Shown here one piece after another: positions 33,851-45,722 of a stretch of 64,000 nucleotides of DNA. The notes beneath the pieces are model-generated. The model worked only from the letters and a program-made list of their open reading frames with translations, was not told the origin of the DNA and did not search any database. This DNA comes from Acanthopleura granulata (lineage: Eukaryota; Mollusca; Polyplacophora; Chitonida; Chitonidae): the NCBI GenBank assembly GCA_016165875.1, contig JABBOT010000003.1, positions 26,616,983 through 26,680,982 on the forward strand. The letters are read 5' to 3'. How positions within the stretch are numbered: the stretch's first letter is position 1; every line of letters begins with the position of its first letter. A program made the translations under genes and the position numbers.

Positions 33851-35540
33851 CAGTTGAACGCGTTTATATAAAGCTCACAGACTCACTAATATCATATATC
33901 AAATCCTCAACAGACACTCATTTTACAGAAACATCAACATTCATATTTCATTCCCATAAAAACATTTTCATTTTGCTTGACGTTAATCAGACTGTTAGCT
34001 TGTTCGCACCAATCGCGCATGACGCAAGCCTTCAGGTATATTCTCATAATCAACACAGCAAAGGAACAAGGCGTCTCTAAGATATATGGATTTGCGGGAA
34101 GGTGGCGGTAAAAGAATGAATGAACGATTATTGCGATTAGGGCACAACGTCAGGGAAGATGGAGGTGTTTGGGAGATAACAGCGATTCGACAATCAGGGA
34201 GTTATGTGAATTTTAGAGCGAGTAGATGAATGGATTGATATGTTCATGAAACTGCCTTCAGGGAGAGACCGGCTGAAAATTCCAGGTATACACCCTTTAC
34301 ATCGTTGTACCTGACTGTATCAGTCTATTGGTCGTGATTGTCGTGTCCCGGGACAGGCCTAATTTGGCTAATAAAGCTGTCACACAGTTCCGTAGCACAC
34401 ATGGTTTATTAAAGTCCGAACAAATGCGTGGTCATGGATTTTGGTATAAATTAGATTTATATTACCTGACAATGATTTTTGTTGCATCATTCTGATCGCA
34501 TTCTAGTTTGCATTGGTACTTTGAGAGGACGTTCAAAGACCCTACATTTCTGCGAAGGGTTATGTCTACTATTTGCTTTTTGTTTATAAAGAAATGATTA
34601 TTTAAACCCTAGCCGGACACGCATGCTTGTCAGTGTTCTGGAAGTTATCGTTTCATGACGTCACTCATATCTCAGTATGAATCACTGCTTCCAACTGGTT
34701 TCTGGGACGCAGTTAAACACAGATCCAAGATTTAAGTAATTGCATGTAGGGCGGGAAAACACTGACTGATGGCTGACGTCAATATATAATAGTAACCGTT
34801 GTGAACCTCTTTATCCGCTTCAAATGATTTTATTCCCTCCAAAAAAGTTTACTTGAAAAAAGGGACCACAAGTACATAGTAAATATAGGTGGTGACGCTT
34901 TGGTGTTTCAATTTCCCCAAGCCAAATGATATAGATGCAAGTTCCAAGTGTTAGATCAACAAAATCCAATAGTATATACCTAGATCGAAAGAAACATACT
35001 GCAAAGGTTTACCAAACTGTGATCAACGATAAACTTGCATGGAGAGAAAACATTGCTCGTCTCTAAAAGGGGGATGCTTTTTACGGCGATAAAAAAAATT
35101 TGGCATTGATTTTTCAATATGGCTAATACTCGGAAGACGTTGGTCCTCTGATTAGTTTCACGTATTAAATAGAGGACAAGAGTAACTCAGAGAAATGTCA
35201 AAGCTTTCATTTTGGTATCTCAATTGGGACATGTATTTATGCCATCGCCAGGATTTATTATTATGCTCAAAATGGTCAGAATATGATCACAAGCTAATGA
35301 TCGCTCCGGAAAAGGAGTGCACTATGGGGTGATATAATAAGTCAAACAATTTACAGTTGTGATCATTGCTATAAAAACTTAGGGCTAGGTCGATAGCGGC
35401 GAGAACGTCTTGTCCAGAAAAGTGTCAAGTGCATCAGTGTATACCCGGAAGTCTTTACCTATTGTCTCTTTGCTTACGGCTCTCACTGGAATGAAATGTG
35501 ATGAAGTGGAACCAACGAAATACCTCCCGCCAATCTCCCC
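33851..35540. other. No gene recognised; two CRE octamers
   Basis: Perfect TGACGTCA at 34656-34663 and 34774-34781. The second is followed immediately by ATATATAAT, a TATA-like string. No coding exon was found downstream. Confidence 0.4.
34656..34791 (+). promoter_or_regulatory. Possible CRE plus TATA-like element
   Basis: Two perfect TGACGTCA octamers lie about 118 bp apart, the distal one directly abutting ATATATAAT. The arrangement resembles a small core promoter. There is no supporting gene model downstream. Confidence 0.25.
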
Positions 35541-35546
35541 CATGCT

Positions 35547-35670
35547 AGACCATAAGTAAGGTATCTAACTGGTCCAGGTGAAGAGCGTTAATCGGATTAT
35601 CATCCTGGTTCCTGTCTAGACGCATCAGACGCTAATATACAACTGCCAATTTGTGATGAGTGTCTGACGG
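35547..35670 (-). repeat. Dispersed element D, copy 2 (inverted)
   Basis: Reverse complement of the copy at 26085-26225. Shared cores are 'aaattggcagttgtatatta', 'gcgtctagacag', 'caggatgataatccgat' and 'cacctggaccagtta'. Confidence 0.65.
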
Positions 35671-35879
35671 GCGTATAACATTAGTCCAAGTCTATGTTAT
35701 TATTGCTTATTTAATAGGTACATTGTATTGTATGGCTTTAGTAATACAACTGCTTCAGCGCCCAAGGATATACAATAGTGCAGGAAAATATTTTTAGATC
35801 CAGGCCTCAGTCCTGTTCTCATTCCCGGGTCATGCCTAAGGTGTTAAAATCGGTAACCTTGGTGCTAATTCTCCTGGCG

Positions 35880-36010
35880 CCCAGCAAGATTAATAGTGCA
35901 GGAACTGATGGTGTCGCCGAATATGACTGGGTGGGATATCATATCAGGGATGTTCGGCTTGGGGTTCCTGTGAGGCAGCTCCATAAATATGTTGGTTTTG
36001 GGTCTGGCTA
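35880..36010 (+). repeat. Possible diverged SINE family B fragment
   Basis: 'gactgggtgggatatcatat', 'gttcggcttggggt' and 'gaggcagctccataaatatg' resemble the middle of family B copies. Part of it ('gtgcggcttggggtatctgt') recurs near 40101. The 86-codon open frame over this region is probably a shadow. Confidence 0.35.
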
Positions 36011-39000
36011 TCTATTGGAAGACATCATTAAGATATGACAAAAATATTAGTGAAAAGGACGTTGAATTATAACCAAACATACAGGCATCAATAGTTGCGC
36101 ATAATGTTACATCTGTACACACCACAGCATGCTATGAACTGTTAAAATAGTTAAATACTTTAATGGCAATATGGTTATCACCGAATACTCTCTAAGTGAA
36201 TTTAAACTGCTGGTTAACTTGTTTGTCTGAGCATCCACTGAGGGTAGTCTTCAAACCCTATATGAAAAGAATGGCCCCACTAATGTATGGACTTGCGATC
36301 TTGTGATCTTGCGATCGTGTGAACGGCTAATTTTGGCGGGATATTGCTAAATCTAACTGTCAGCTGTGATCTGTTGTTCTCATGTACACACACGTATTTA
36401 ACATTTCCGCAGTTTTCGTCCCTGGATTCTCTCCGTCCTTGGACCATCTCTCACATTCACCAGGAGTCTTTCTGACTAGACAACATTGATCTTTCACCAG
36501 CAATATCGAGATAGATAAACCCAAGGCTTAACGATGTTATCTCACTGTGCAAACCCTTCATCTACCAACATCAACAGTGTACGGAACAACTATTTTCCCG
36601 ATACCGACTTCTTCCGAGGTTTAGAAAATCTCGAATGGAAAGTTGGTGCTATCAGATTGATAAATAAAAATTTCGTGTAGACTTCTATGAAAGCTCGAAT
36701 CGATGAGAGGCAGTTAAGCTAAACAATCTTGTTGGAAATGGTGGTGTCCAAGTTAGCTGAAGATAAACATTATTGTGATGATGTTTGTACAGGTCATTCT
36801 TTGTGGACCGGGTAAAGGTGATATCTACTACCAAAAGTAATAATAACGTTCAGTTACCTTTATATCAGAACCTAGCACAGGCGTCTATGCACTCATATAA
36901 TAGGGTTAGTTTGGTTGAAACTCATCATACATGGAAGGTAAAGTACCCACGGACGCAAATTTACAAAGACTCCTTCAGCAAAAGGGCAGTTCCACGTTTG
37001 GCTTTCCACCAACTAGAAGACAAATTCGGCACAAGAAGAATTTTTAACCTCAACAGGTCTTAATTATTGTCATCAGGCCAACAAGATCACTCCGGTCGAT
37101 GTTTAATGTTGACTTGTTCTAGTGTAGGTGTTTGGTCAAGACTTACGGAGAATGACGAAGATTGCTAGATTTACTGAGACACATTTCTCGGTCTGTTAAC
37201 ACCTTCAGGCTTTCAGTTTTAATCTTATTGATCTAAGTGTTACTGTCCTAGACTTAGACCAGAAGTCAACCTATACTCTGTGACTAAAGGCGAAATTAAC
37301 CTCTAGGACGGGGTCTATACTTTGTACAGTAATACCTTTTGTGCCATCAAAAATGTCTACCACTTTGGCAAGGAATTGTGTCTGTTGTAGAGAGATTGGT
37401 TTGCATGAATTAGATGCATTGGGCATAAACTTATTTAATTACTTATTTAGGTTTTTTAAAATTCATTTTATTGCTTATATTTTACTTATTTATTTATTTC
37501 ATTATTGCACTCAGAAGGCACTGTTCAGGTTACCTAGAGGGAGAAACTATATGGACCCAACACCAGCGTCTTCTGCAATCTCACTGGTAAAGGGTCCGAC
37601 TTGTCACTTTAGACCTATCAGCCAAGCACGTGACCATTAAAGCCTAGTTTTCTGCAATCTTGTCACTTATGTTGTGCTTTTGGTATAAAACGTGGTTATC
37701 TATGACTTCACTACATTGCAGGATGCCTTTCGCAAAAAAAAAAAAAAAAAAACAAAGAGAAAAGAAAGAAAACGTAAGAGCGTTTTATTTCGTGTGCTTA
37801 AAGTAGTTGAGTTCCTTATATGGAAATTATTCCAATGAAACTAGTGTGTTTTTGTAATCCCTGACGACTATTGTGTGCACAATGACGTGCAGATTCATGA
37901 TTAGAAACATTAACATACTTAAACATGGCCCCATGGAGTGATACATTACCACCCAGCAGACAGCAGTCTCCAAAGTCAGGCCCTTTGAGACCCGGCGGAG
38001 TCAAACACATCACCTACCATAACCACAGCCAACAATAATCCCGATGGTGGAATCCTTTGGGTATTTTAAGAATCTTTTTAAGGAGCTGGCAAGAAAAGAA
38101 AATAGCTCATCCAGTGTTGTGTGTAAAACTTGAGAGAACTTGACAAGGAATGTATGTCGACAAGGCCGTCTGTCTTTGTAGGCTTTTTGTGGCACGGAGA
38201 AGGGGATGAATTTGCATGAGGAAAACGCACTTTACTCTATAACTTGTTTTTAAATAGCAGGCGAGCTGTTCAATCAGCTTGCGCTAGTTACGCTGAATTT
38301 CATTTCATTTAATCTTTAAATAATTTTTATGTAGCCAGGGGTCTTTCATGACTTTTGACATTAATATACAGCATTATGTTAAATATGTGTCATTTTGCGC
38401 CTCGACACCTCTGTAACATAGTAAGATTTGTATTAAAATTTATTGTGTTTTTATGTCCCTTGGCGATTATATATTTGGGCGATGACGTTGCATGCTCGAC
38501 TTCAGCTCTTAGTTGTCCGGATACTGTTAACATAATGTCATACACAGGTATCCCTTAAAACTAAACAGATATATAAATATTGATAATGCTAATTGTATAG
38601 AAATCACATATCACTCCACATTTTATTGAAATAAATGTGTACCAAGCTATATTTCAGAAAGTAGAATTTAAGAACATTTATAAAATTATGTTAATCCAAG
38701 ATTGAATTTGTGTATGCCTCTGGCCATAATCAGTTTGAAAATAAGTCATGGCGTTTCGGAAGACTACAAAAGGTTATTATTTTTAGTTAAATTCATGATG
38801 TCAGTGTGACTTCGAATATTTAATTCCATGATACCATACCATACAGAAAAATGTGCAATTGTTTAAAAACTAACGTTAACGCAATACACGTTATATTGCA
38901 GATTCAAAGAAGAATACGTGTCATATTTCGGCTGAGAAGAGGTCTTAAAATGGCCCCGGCCGTCAGAAAAACTTTTACTTGTTAGCTCGGTGACTGATCA

Positions 39001-40145
39001 GCTTTTCGAGAAATTGAACACGTGTAGCTCACACTGGTACATTGTGCTGCTCTTTCCTCCCTCGGATGGTAGCTGTTATTGGACATGAGATCAAGGTCAC
39101 GATAAAAATGGTAACACAAGTGCAAAGTAACCAGTTGACGTGAATACATGTACTGATGTAAATCACAGAGGCTACCTGACAATGTGGTCAGGTATACCTC
39201 TTTCTGTCACTCGCTGTTCATCCATTACGCCTACAACGTTAAATGTATCATGTGTTCTTCACATCGCGAATTCCATTAAAGGAGGCGTACATCTATGAAA
39301 GTGGACAATATTTTTTTACCCCATTAGTAAATCATTATATGTTAAGAGCTAAACTTATTTATGACTCTAAATAGTTAAGGTTGTGAAAAAAGGCACAACA
39401 GAAAAAGTGAAGCTCTTGACCTTCCAATTACAGAGATAGGGACTCTATTTTGACAGAAAAAAAACTTACAATGAAACACAAAACACGGTCGACAACCCCA
39501 GAAAGCTCGAAACCTCAATGCTTGTCATTCCCATGGCAACAGCATCTTCTACCCCAGCGCTTGAGACTTCAGTGAGTAATAATGAAGATACTACTAGACA
39601 GACCTAAAATACGGTGCAATTGCGCTGACATCTTTTGTGACTCTGACAGATGTCCCGACGGGTTGAGAATGCATCTGGACGGTTCATCTGAAGTGTATAT
39701 GATGTCTATTCAAGGAAAAGACCAAACAGTCAACCCGTCGTCAAATAGTGTCCGGAGGAACTGATCTATTGCCAACAAGAGAAATAATGACAGATTCACG
39801 TTGCTGCTCGTTTATTTGGGGAAAGTTGGGAGAGGATTTTGGTTCCATGCCAAAAATATGCTCAGAAATACTTCACTTGAGCCGGGAAACTGTCAAAACT
39901 ATGGATCGAGGAACCCATAACAAACTTCACAGGTGGACCATGTGGACCACAGGTTATAGGCCATGGTTATAGACCTAATATTGCACCACTGGATGAGGAT
40001 GTACATTTTTCTTTTTCACTAGAGCCTCATGGATAAGGATGCCACAGCCGATGAGACAAATTTAAGTTTTCCGTATCAGTCACACATGACACTCTTCAGG
40101 GTGTGCGGCTTGGGGTATCTGTGAAAGTTGTACGATGGACATTAT
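36011..40145. other. No gene recognised
   Basis: Includes an 18-base poly-A at 37734-37752 and a short degenerate 'cttgcgatcttgtgat' tandem near 36291-36321. Open frames at 36785-37063 and 37341-37640 have no domain or splice support. Confidence 0.4.
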
Positions 40146-40150
40146 AGAAA

Positions 40151-40200
40151 GTGGTACAAGTAGCAAGTGGTACAAGTAGCAAGTTATACAAGTAGCAAGT
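40151..40200 (+). repeat. Three-unit tandem repeat, 17 bp
   Basis: 'gtggtacaagtagcaa' twice, then 'gttatacaagtagcaa'. Confidence 0.9.
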
Positions 40201-41350
40201 AACTACATGTTCACGTAACATAATCATTCTACACTCAATACATTATTAAGCGTTAACAGGTTGCTTCAATGTCCTCTTCACCAAGATCTAGCTGAAACTA
40301 AATAATAAAATAAATATTATTCTAGAATATTAATGGAAGCATTTTTCACCCCTTCAATAAAACCAGACACTGAGTACTGCAGATATATAGGCATGCAACT
40401 TGGTTGCGTGTGATGTCTATAAGCATTTGTGTTGAACGACATGAGCTTACCTGCCATGGGCAATCGTCGTCGTGTTTAGAAATGCAAGATAAAAAAGAAT
40501 CGCCTAAAGCCATCGCAAGTCTGGTATTTTTTTTCCTAATTTTAAAGTAAAATCAGAAGCATTCTGGTAAGAACTTTCTTTTAAAACCAAGATCTGGCGT
40601 TTTGCGGGTAAAAAAGTAAGGTATTACCCATTCGCTGTTGAACCCCCTCTTTGAAATATTGTATTAAAGTCTCTGACCAGATTTTGACTGCTGTACACGT
40701 TATAGGGTGCACTGTAATTCAGAAGAGCCTTCTAGAGGCTTCCGTGTTTATGATTTTCGTGTCATTGTACATAGAGCGTAAATTCTGGAAAGATGTACCC
40801 GTGTTGTAAGCATGTTTATGACCAAATTATCCAGAATTTTCTTTACGTTAGTCTGTAAATTTAACCCGCTGTTATATTTATTTACCTCCACTTGAGTATT
40901 TTGGGAGTTATTAGAGATTAGGTTTTCACGCTGTTCTACATTCGTCATTCTATACTCCAATTTTCTGCACGTAGATTTTTCTGATATGTTCATTTGGGGC
41001 TTGTATAGCGCATAGCCTCTTTGTGCGATTGCGTTCTTTTCATCCCAGTTTTACCCTGGAAATGACTTGGTAAATATACACCGCCAGCTCGGTATCATCT
41101 TCCACCCGTCCGCCCTGAGAGGTGTTCCTAGGCGGGCCGCTGAATACAAATCGTCGTCGGAGTGCCGTATCTCTACTATCGTTCGTCACTCTGAGGCCAG
41201 TGTCATCCTTCGATGCAAGGTTTCACATGAACTGTGAATTTCAGTTTAGGTGAACTGACTCGCTTTCGAGGCTTGATATTCCATCAGGACTCGGACGGTA
41301 GTCCTTTAGATACTATGTATTTTGTAATTATATGTATTGTTTCTGTATAA
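40201..41350. other. No gene or repeat recognised
   Basis: AT-rich sequence with short frames only. Confidence 0.45.
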
Positions 41351-41354
41351 TATT

Positions 41355-41420
41355 GTCAGTTGTACAATATGTATTGTAAGTTGTACTATATGTATTGTAA
41401 GTTGTATTACATGTGTTGTA
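41355..41420 (+). repeat. Three-unit tandem repeat, about 21 bp
   Basis: 'gttgtacaatatgtattgta', 'gttgtactatatgtattgta' and 'gttgtattacatgtgttgta' are consecutive. They generate the repetitive end of a - strand open frame at 41306-41755, which I therefore do not call. Confidence 0.9.
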
Positions 41421-42620
41421 TCGAAGATGATGTTATCATCGAGACTTCCTATTTCTTTTGTACAACTTAATACCGCCAAGAAATAAGGCAATTTACCCAA
41501 CCTTATCAACACTTCATGATGGACACATCTTTTACGACAGAAATGCTGTGATAGAATCTGTAAGAAGAAGTGTATTTTGTAATCTGTGTTCTGTTGCAAA
41601 AGGAGTGTATAGCCAATGAAATTCCCAAAATAGAGTGGTACCGAAGCTGGCTGAAGATGTGCCCCAGATGAAGGTCCATGCGTGAGTGTTAGAATGAAAG
41701 TTTGATTGGTGCTCAAGAGAATTGTACATATGTGTCGACAAAGAATCCTATTCATATTACAAAAAAGTCACTTTTTTAATTTGTGATGTAGAATAACCGA
41801 GATATCGGAGTTCAAAGTAGGCAAAAACGCTCTAGTAGCAAAAATCAAATCGGTCGCCAGGTTTTACCATCCGAGAAGCCAACTGTTCTTAATTCTCCAT
41901 TTTGCCATGTTGCAGTAGTGTTAAATCAGTTGTTCTCCTTCTGATTACGAGAAAATTCTGGTATACTTTAAAGTCATTTTCAAGGAGAAAGTTGTAGTAG
42001 GATGCGCAACGTAGGGTTAATCCGTGATTGTCTCAGCCAGGATGCCACAATATATAGCATTCAATTGGAATAATAATGGTGATCGTACTTAGCACAAAAA
42101 GGAGTGTCTTGCTTGGGTACGAATGACGCCACATCGTGTTTTCGGTTTCTCTGAAATGGGGTTTTCCATGGCCTCGTGAGAATTTCACATTAAAAGGTGA
42201 TTTATAGAGTTACCAAGCACGGCATAAAAAATGCCTGCATCCGTTTTAGGGTGTAGGAACTCCTGTTTTGAAATAACTTTCGTTATATTTTTTGTTGTCT
42301 TTTCTGTTAACGCCGTACCCGGGGAAGGTTACACATATATGAGTATAGGTCTATCTGTCAGTGGCCGCAGCTGATTCACGTAACTATCGTTTAGCTACCA
42401 TTCTCTTTTGTGTTGATGACAGGTTATAAACAAATTACATGTCTAGACATATCGTACATGTAATTGGTATATTTCGTATTCAGTTCGATTGCGTATTAAC
42501 ATTTTAATACCTAACATCAGTTTGAACTATAGCAATTTATGCCGTTCTTAAAGCGTTATGAAAACACGTCAGTGAAACTCTTTCACGTTTGAAAGTCTTT
42601 ATGAAAGGACTTTATATTAA
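41421..42620. other. No gene or repeat recognised
   Basis: AT-rich sequence with short frames only. Confidence 0.45.
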
Positions 42621-42626
42621 AGGGGT

Positions 42627-42989
42627 TTATATGGAAGAAAGGACGTTTCTTGAAACGAAGTGATTCTTCACTGCTGAGTGAAATGCTTTAATTTCTTTGA
42701 CGACTTCCATTACAAATTTTCTATCCACAAGCATCATTGAATTTTCTCTCATATTTATCAAACCTTCACCCAACCTTGTAAGTATTTGACAGCTGCAAAA
42801 ACTCCAGATGACAAAAGTATTAAAGAAATCTTGCAGCATTTCTGACATGGCTATGTTACACGGTAATCTTTCCATCGCCTCAAAACATTCAAATATTCTA
42901 AAACAGTGAGACCCTGTATGGGAACACAAAGAATCTTGTAATCTTCCTAATTCTAAACACACTCTTGATGAACTCAGCTTTTTATCCAT
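42627..42989 (-). CDS. Intact 120-codon open frame inside a G2 copy
   Basis: ATG at 42989-42987 to TAA at 42629-42627, with an in-frame stop 6 codons upstream of the ATG. Much of the predicted protein looks helical: MDKKLSSSRVCLELGRLQD at the start, DFFNTFVIWSFCSCQILTRL in the middle and FVMEVVKEIKAFHSAVKNHF near the end. It has eight cysteines and no signal peptide. The DNA is related to degenerate copies at 10950-11290, 18540-18900 and 54990-55200, where stops interrupt the frame. So this is either the least damaged copy of a repeated element or a small gene of a local family. A frame of this length is only mildly unusual by chance in 64 kb. No recognised domain. Confidence 0.3.
   Translation of the reverse strand: MDKKLSSSRVCLELGRLQDSLCSHTGSHCFRIFECFEAMERLPCNIAMSEMLQDFFNTFVIWSFCSCQILTRLGEGLINMRENSMMLVDRKFVMEVVKEIKAFHSAVKNHFVSRNVLSSI
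42690..42960 (-). repeat. Family G2 copy
   Basis: Core 'gagtttttgcagctgtca' and the preceding 'agaaatgctgcaagatttc' match 'ggttttgcagctgacaag' and 'agaagatgctggaagagttc' at 18.7 kb, and 'gggtttttgcagctgtctga' in the reverse complement of 55.1 kb. Confidence 0.5.
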
Positions 42990-42999
42990 AATGAATGGA

Positions 43000-43800
43000 G
43001 GCTTTTAAGGTGTAAATTAATACAGAAAAAAATTATTCTGAAGACTTATGATTATATTTTAACTACACATTTTGAGAAAGTTTTCTGCAATTCAGTTTGG
43101 TTATTGGCTTCTGACAGGTTAATGCCCTTATCTAAGCGCCCAAATAGATATTGGTATAAAAACCGTTAACCAGGATGTTCCTGGTCAATAATCACAAGAC
43201 CAGTTTCCAGAACAACATTTAACGTCAATAATCAAAGGAAGGGCATGCCATGCTAGTTTATAGGTTGTCATTAACAAAATACATGTCTTAGTTGATCTGT
43301 GATTGCAATCATTCATACATATACAATGTGGATCTTACTGAACATAATGAACATATGGCCCCGGGGTTTAGAGGGATTAGACACAGTTATAAAGCAGGGT
43401 TGCAGAGATTCGAGACACTGTCCGTATTTACTGACAAGAGGGGAAAACGCATTGAAAGACTGAAGATCCATGACACACTAGTTTTCACCCTAATAACCTG
43501 TTTGTTGTGCTCATTACGTAGCAAATACATTTATGATAAAACAAACGCTACAAGGTGAGATACAATGCCATTTACCTCTCTAAATAAGCTTTAATTGAAA
43601 TATGTACAAGCACACATATGATTGAATACTACATCCATACATAAAAAGCTCTAAGTTAGTTTGTATGCCAAGTGAGCTTACGTTCGAGATACATGTACTA
43701 GCAAAATACTTCCAAACATAATGACATCAAAGCAAGATTACATTGACAAAATTCTTGCATCTATAATAAAAACTAATTCTTAGTTTTTCAGCTAAGTATA
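43000..43800. other. No gene or repeat recognised
   Basis: AT-rich sequence with an 88-codon frame at 43292-43558 that has no supporting features. Confidence 0.45.
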
Positions 43801-43802
43801 TC

Positions 43803-43970
43803 TGGCGGTCTACCAGCAACCTGTAGATGGTCCTGAGTTTCCCCAGGCACTGCCCGGTTTCCCAGGGCTCCGAACGGTTTCCTCAAACCATAATGCTGGC
43901 CACCGTCGTATCAATGATATATTCTTGAGTATGGCGTAAAACGCCATTCAAATAAATAAATAAATACATT
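43803..43970 (+). repeat. SINE family A, 5'-truncated copy
   Basis: 'accagcaacctgtagatggt', 'ctgcccggtttcccag', 'ataatgctggccaccgtcgt', 'tattcttgagtatggcgtaa' and a (AAAT)n tail. The head is missing. Confidence 0.92.
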
Positions 43971-45040
43971 TCTGGCAGAGGGAATGTCTTTGGCATGATA
44001 AAATGTACTCAGTAACTGACTGTTTCCCTCTCCCTTTACTTTCCCATTAATTAAATGTTGTAAAAAGAGGAAGGAATAAAGAAAAAATGTAACTCGGCTA
44101 ATATGTTTGGGCGATAAATCAGAACGATGTTTTTGGCGCCCATCTTTGGCTGAAAAACGCCTTTAGGGAGAATTAAATCCATGAAAAATTTTTTTCACTC
44201 AGACACAAGGCAACACTGAAAACCTACAAGGAGGTGATATATTTGGCACATGTTTCCAGTTACCTCATATATTGGGAGCAAAATAAGGTCTAGGTGAAAT
44301 ATCTGCTTCGGAAAGTGATTTACGGTCTGGAATTCAGGAAGGCTGTAAAGTTTCTTCTCTAGCGACAATCTGTGATTCATTTTCAACATGTTGTAAGGCA
44401 TATTCTCTAGATACATACATTTGAAAAATATGAGATGGTATCATGTAACTGTGTAATATTACTGCACTATGAATATAATGTAATACTAAATGGTTAGAGG
44501 CTTCGCTTGTAGGTGGAGACTGCGCTTTATCCATGAGCTTAGTTAAGCGTGAAGATTTGTGTGCTTTGCTATGTAATCTTTTTGCCCTCTTATAAGGTAA
44601 TATGTCAAGTCACACGACTCAGGGGTTAAACATTATACTGAGTTTCTTCGACGTAACAGGCTGAGTGAAACAGCACTATAAAAGTTGGCGGCCACTACGT
44701 GGGCGTACACATCGGACGAAGAATATTGGAACCGAAAGTAAGGTTCACTCGAAAGGAAGGAAAAGCCGAAACGGAAAAGCCGTGTGGCAAGAGGCTCTCT
44801 GGTTAGCGTAATATACTTGTTCATGTACTATTCAATCATGGATTTTGGGGGTTTTAAAGTCATTGCAGTGTGTATTTAGGAAATTCGAAAATGCTTTCTA
44901 TTAATGTGTCATTACTGACTTGCAATTGTGTGGCTTGCTCTGACAACATGACCGCTATAGATTGCAGGTTAAAACCAGGCGGTGTTCAAGAGAACAAATC
45001 AAAACACTCGAACAAATGCCGCGACCATTGTAGACACTTC
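43971..45040. other. No gene or repeat recognised
   Basis: Short frames only; the Cys-rich frame starting at 44891 is treated as a shadow of the G1 copy that follows. Confidence 0.4.
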
Positions 45041-45044
45041 TGTG

Positions 45045-45165
45045 TAAAAAAGGTAACGGGTTTTTCTCTTTGGCGAGAGTTTGTTAGCAAAAACAAGATC
45101 TCCATAAATGGTTTGGGCTGTGAGACATTTCAAGAACATGAAAAGACACACACAGCTCATCCAGT
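45045..45165 (-). repeat. Family G1 copy
   Basis: The reverse complement reads 'gctgtgtgtgtcttttcatg', 'tttatggagatcttg', 'ctctcgccaaagag' and then 'gaagtgtctacaatgg' further on, in the order seen at 14262-14455. Similarity appears to extend leftward to about 44960. Confidence 0.5.
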
Positions 45166-45580
45166 GTGCCAAAAACTAAAAACATCCATAAGCCTTTGTC
45201 AAAACTCCAATCCTGACAGCCATTGTTGAAATAATAATACATCAAAGACCCTTACTTGTGTGTTATTTTTCTCGTTTAAAGCAGAGTTACGTAATAACTA
45301 GTCCTGGATGCTTCGATGCCAATTTATAGTTAATATGAAAGGCTGTTGATGTCGTTTTTGTGCTGGTGGCTTTCTTTATTCCATGGCCAGGTCCTTTGCA
45401 TTGAGGGTTACCACTCTCGCTATTCCTTAACTCGTGATATAAACTGTGCAATATGCTTTCTATGATAAACTGATTTTACTCTAGTATTAAAATGTTTCAC
45501 TAAATCAATGAGCCCACGCCCGAGGCAATGGGAGAACGATTGTGCAATCTCTTTGAGAATAGACATGGGGCTCCTATTTA

Positions 45581-45722
45581 AATCCCAGGTCCGCCAACAA
45601 CCTGCGGAAGGTCGTGGGTTTTGCAAGGTTTCCTCCCACCATAATGCTTGTCGCCGTCGTATAATTCGTCGAAATATTCTTGAGTACGGTGTAAAACACC
45701 AATCAAATAAATCAAATAAACC
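45581..45722 (+). repeat. SINE family A, 5'-truncated copy
   Basis: 'ccgccaacaacctgcggaag', 'gtttcctcccaccataatgc', 'ttcttgagtacggtgtaaaa', 'caccaatcaaataaatcaaa'. Confidence 0.92.

Noticed and set aside
41306..41755. 149-codon - strand frame
   Set aside because: Its C-terminal end is produced by a 21-bp tandem repeat and the rest has no recognisable feature.
44891..45229. 112-residue frame with about 11 cysteines that looks like a secreted Cys-rich peptide
   Set aside because: Its second half is the antisense of a G1 repeat copy and its N-terminus is a poor signal peptide. The cysteine content is probably incidental.
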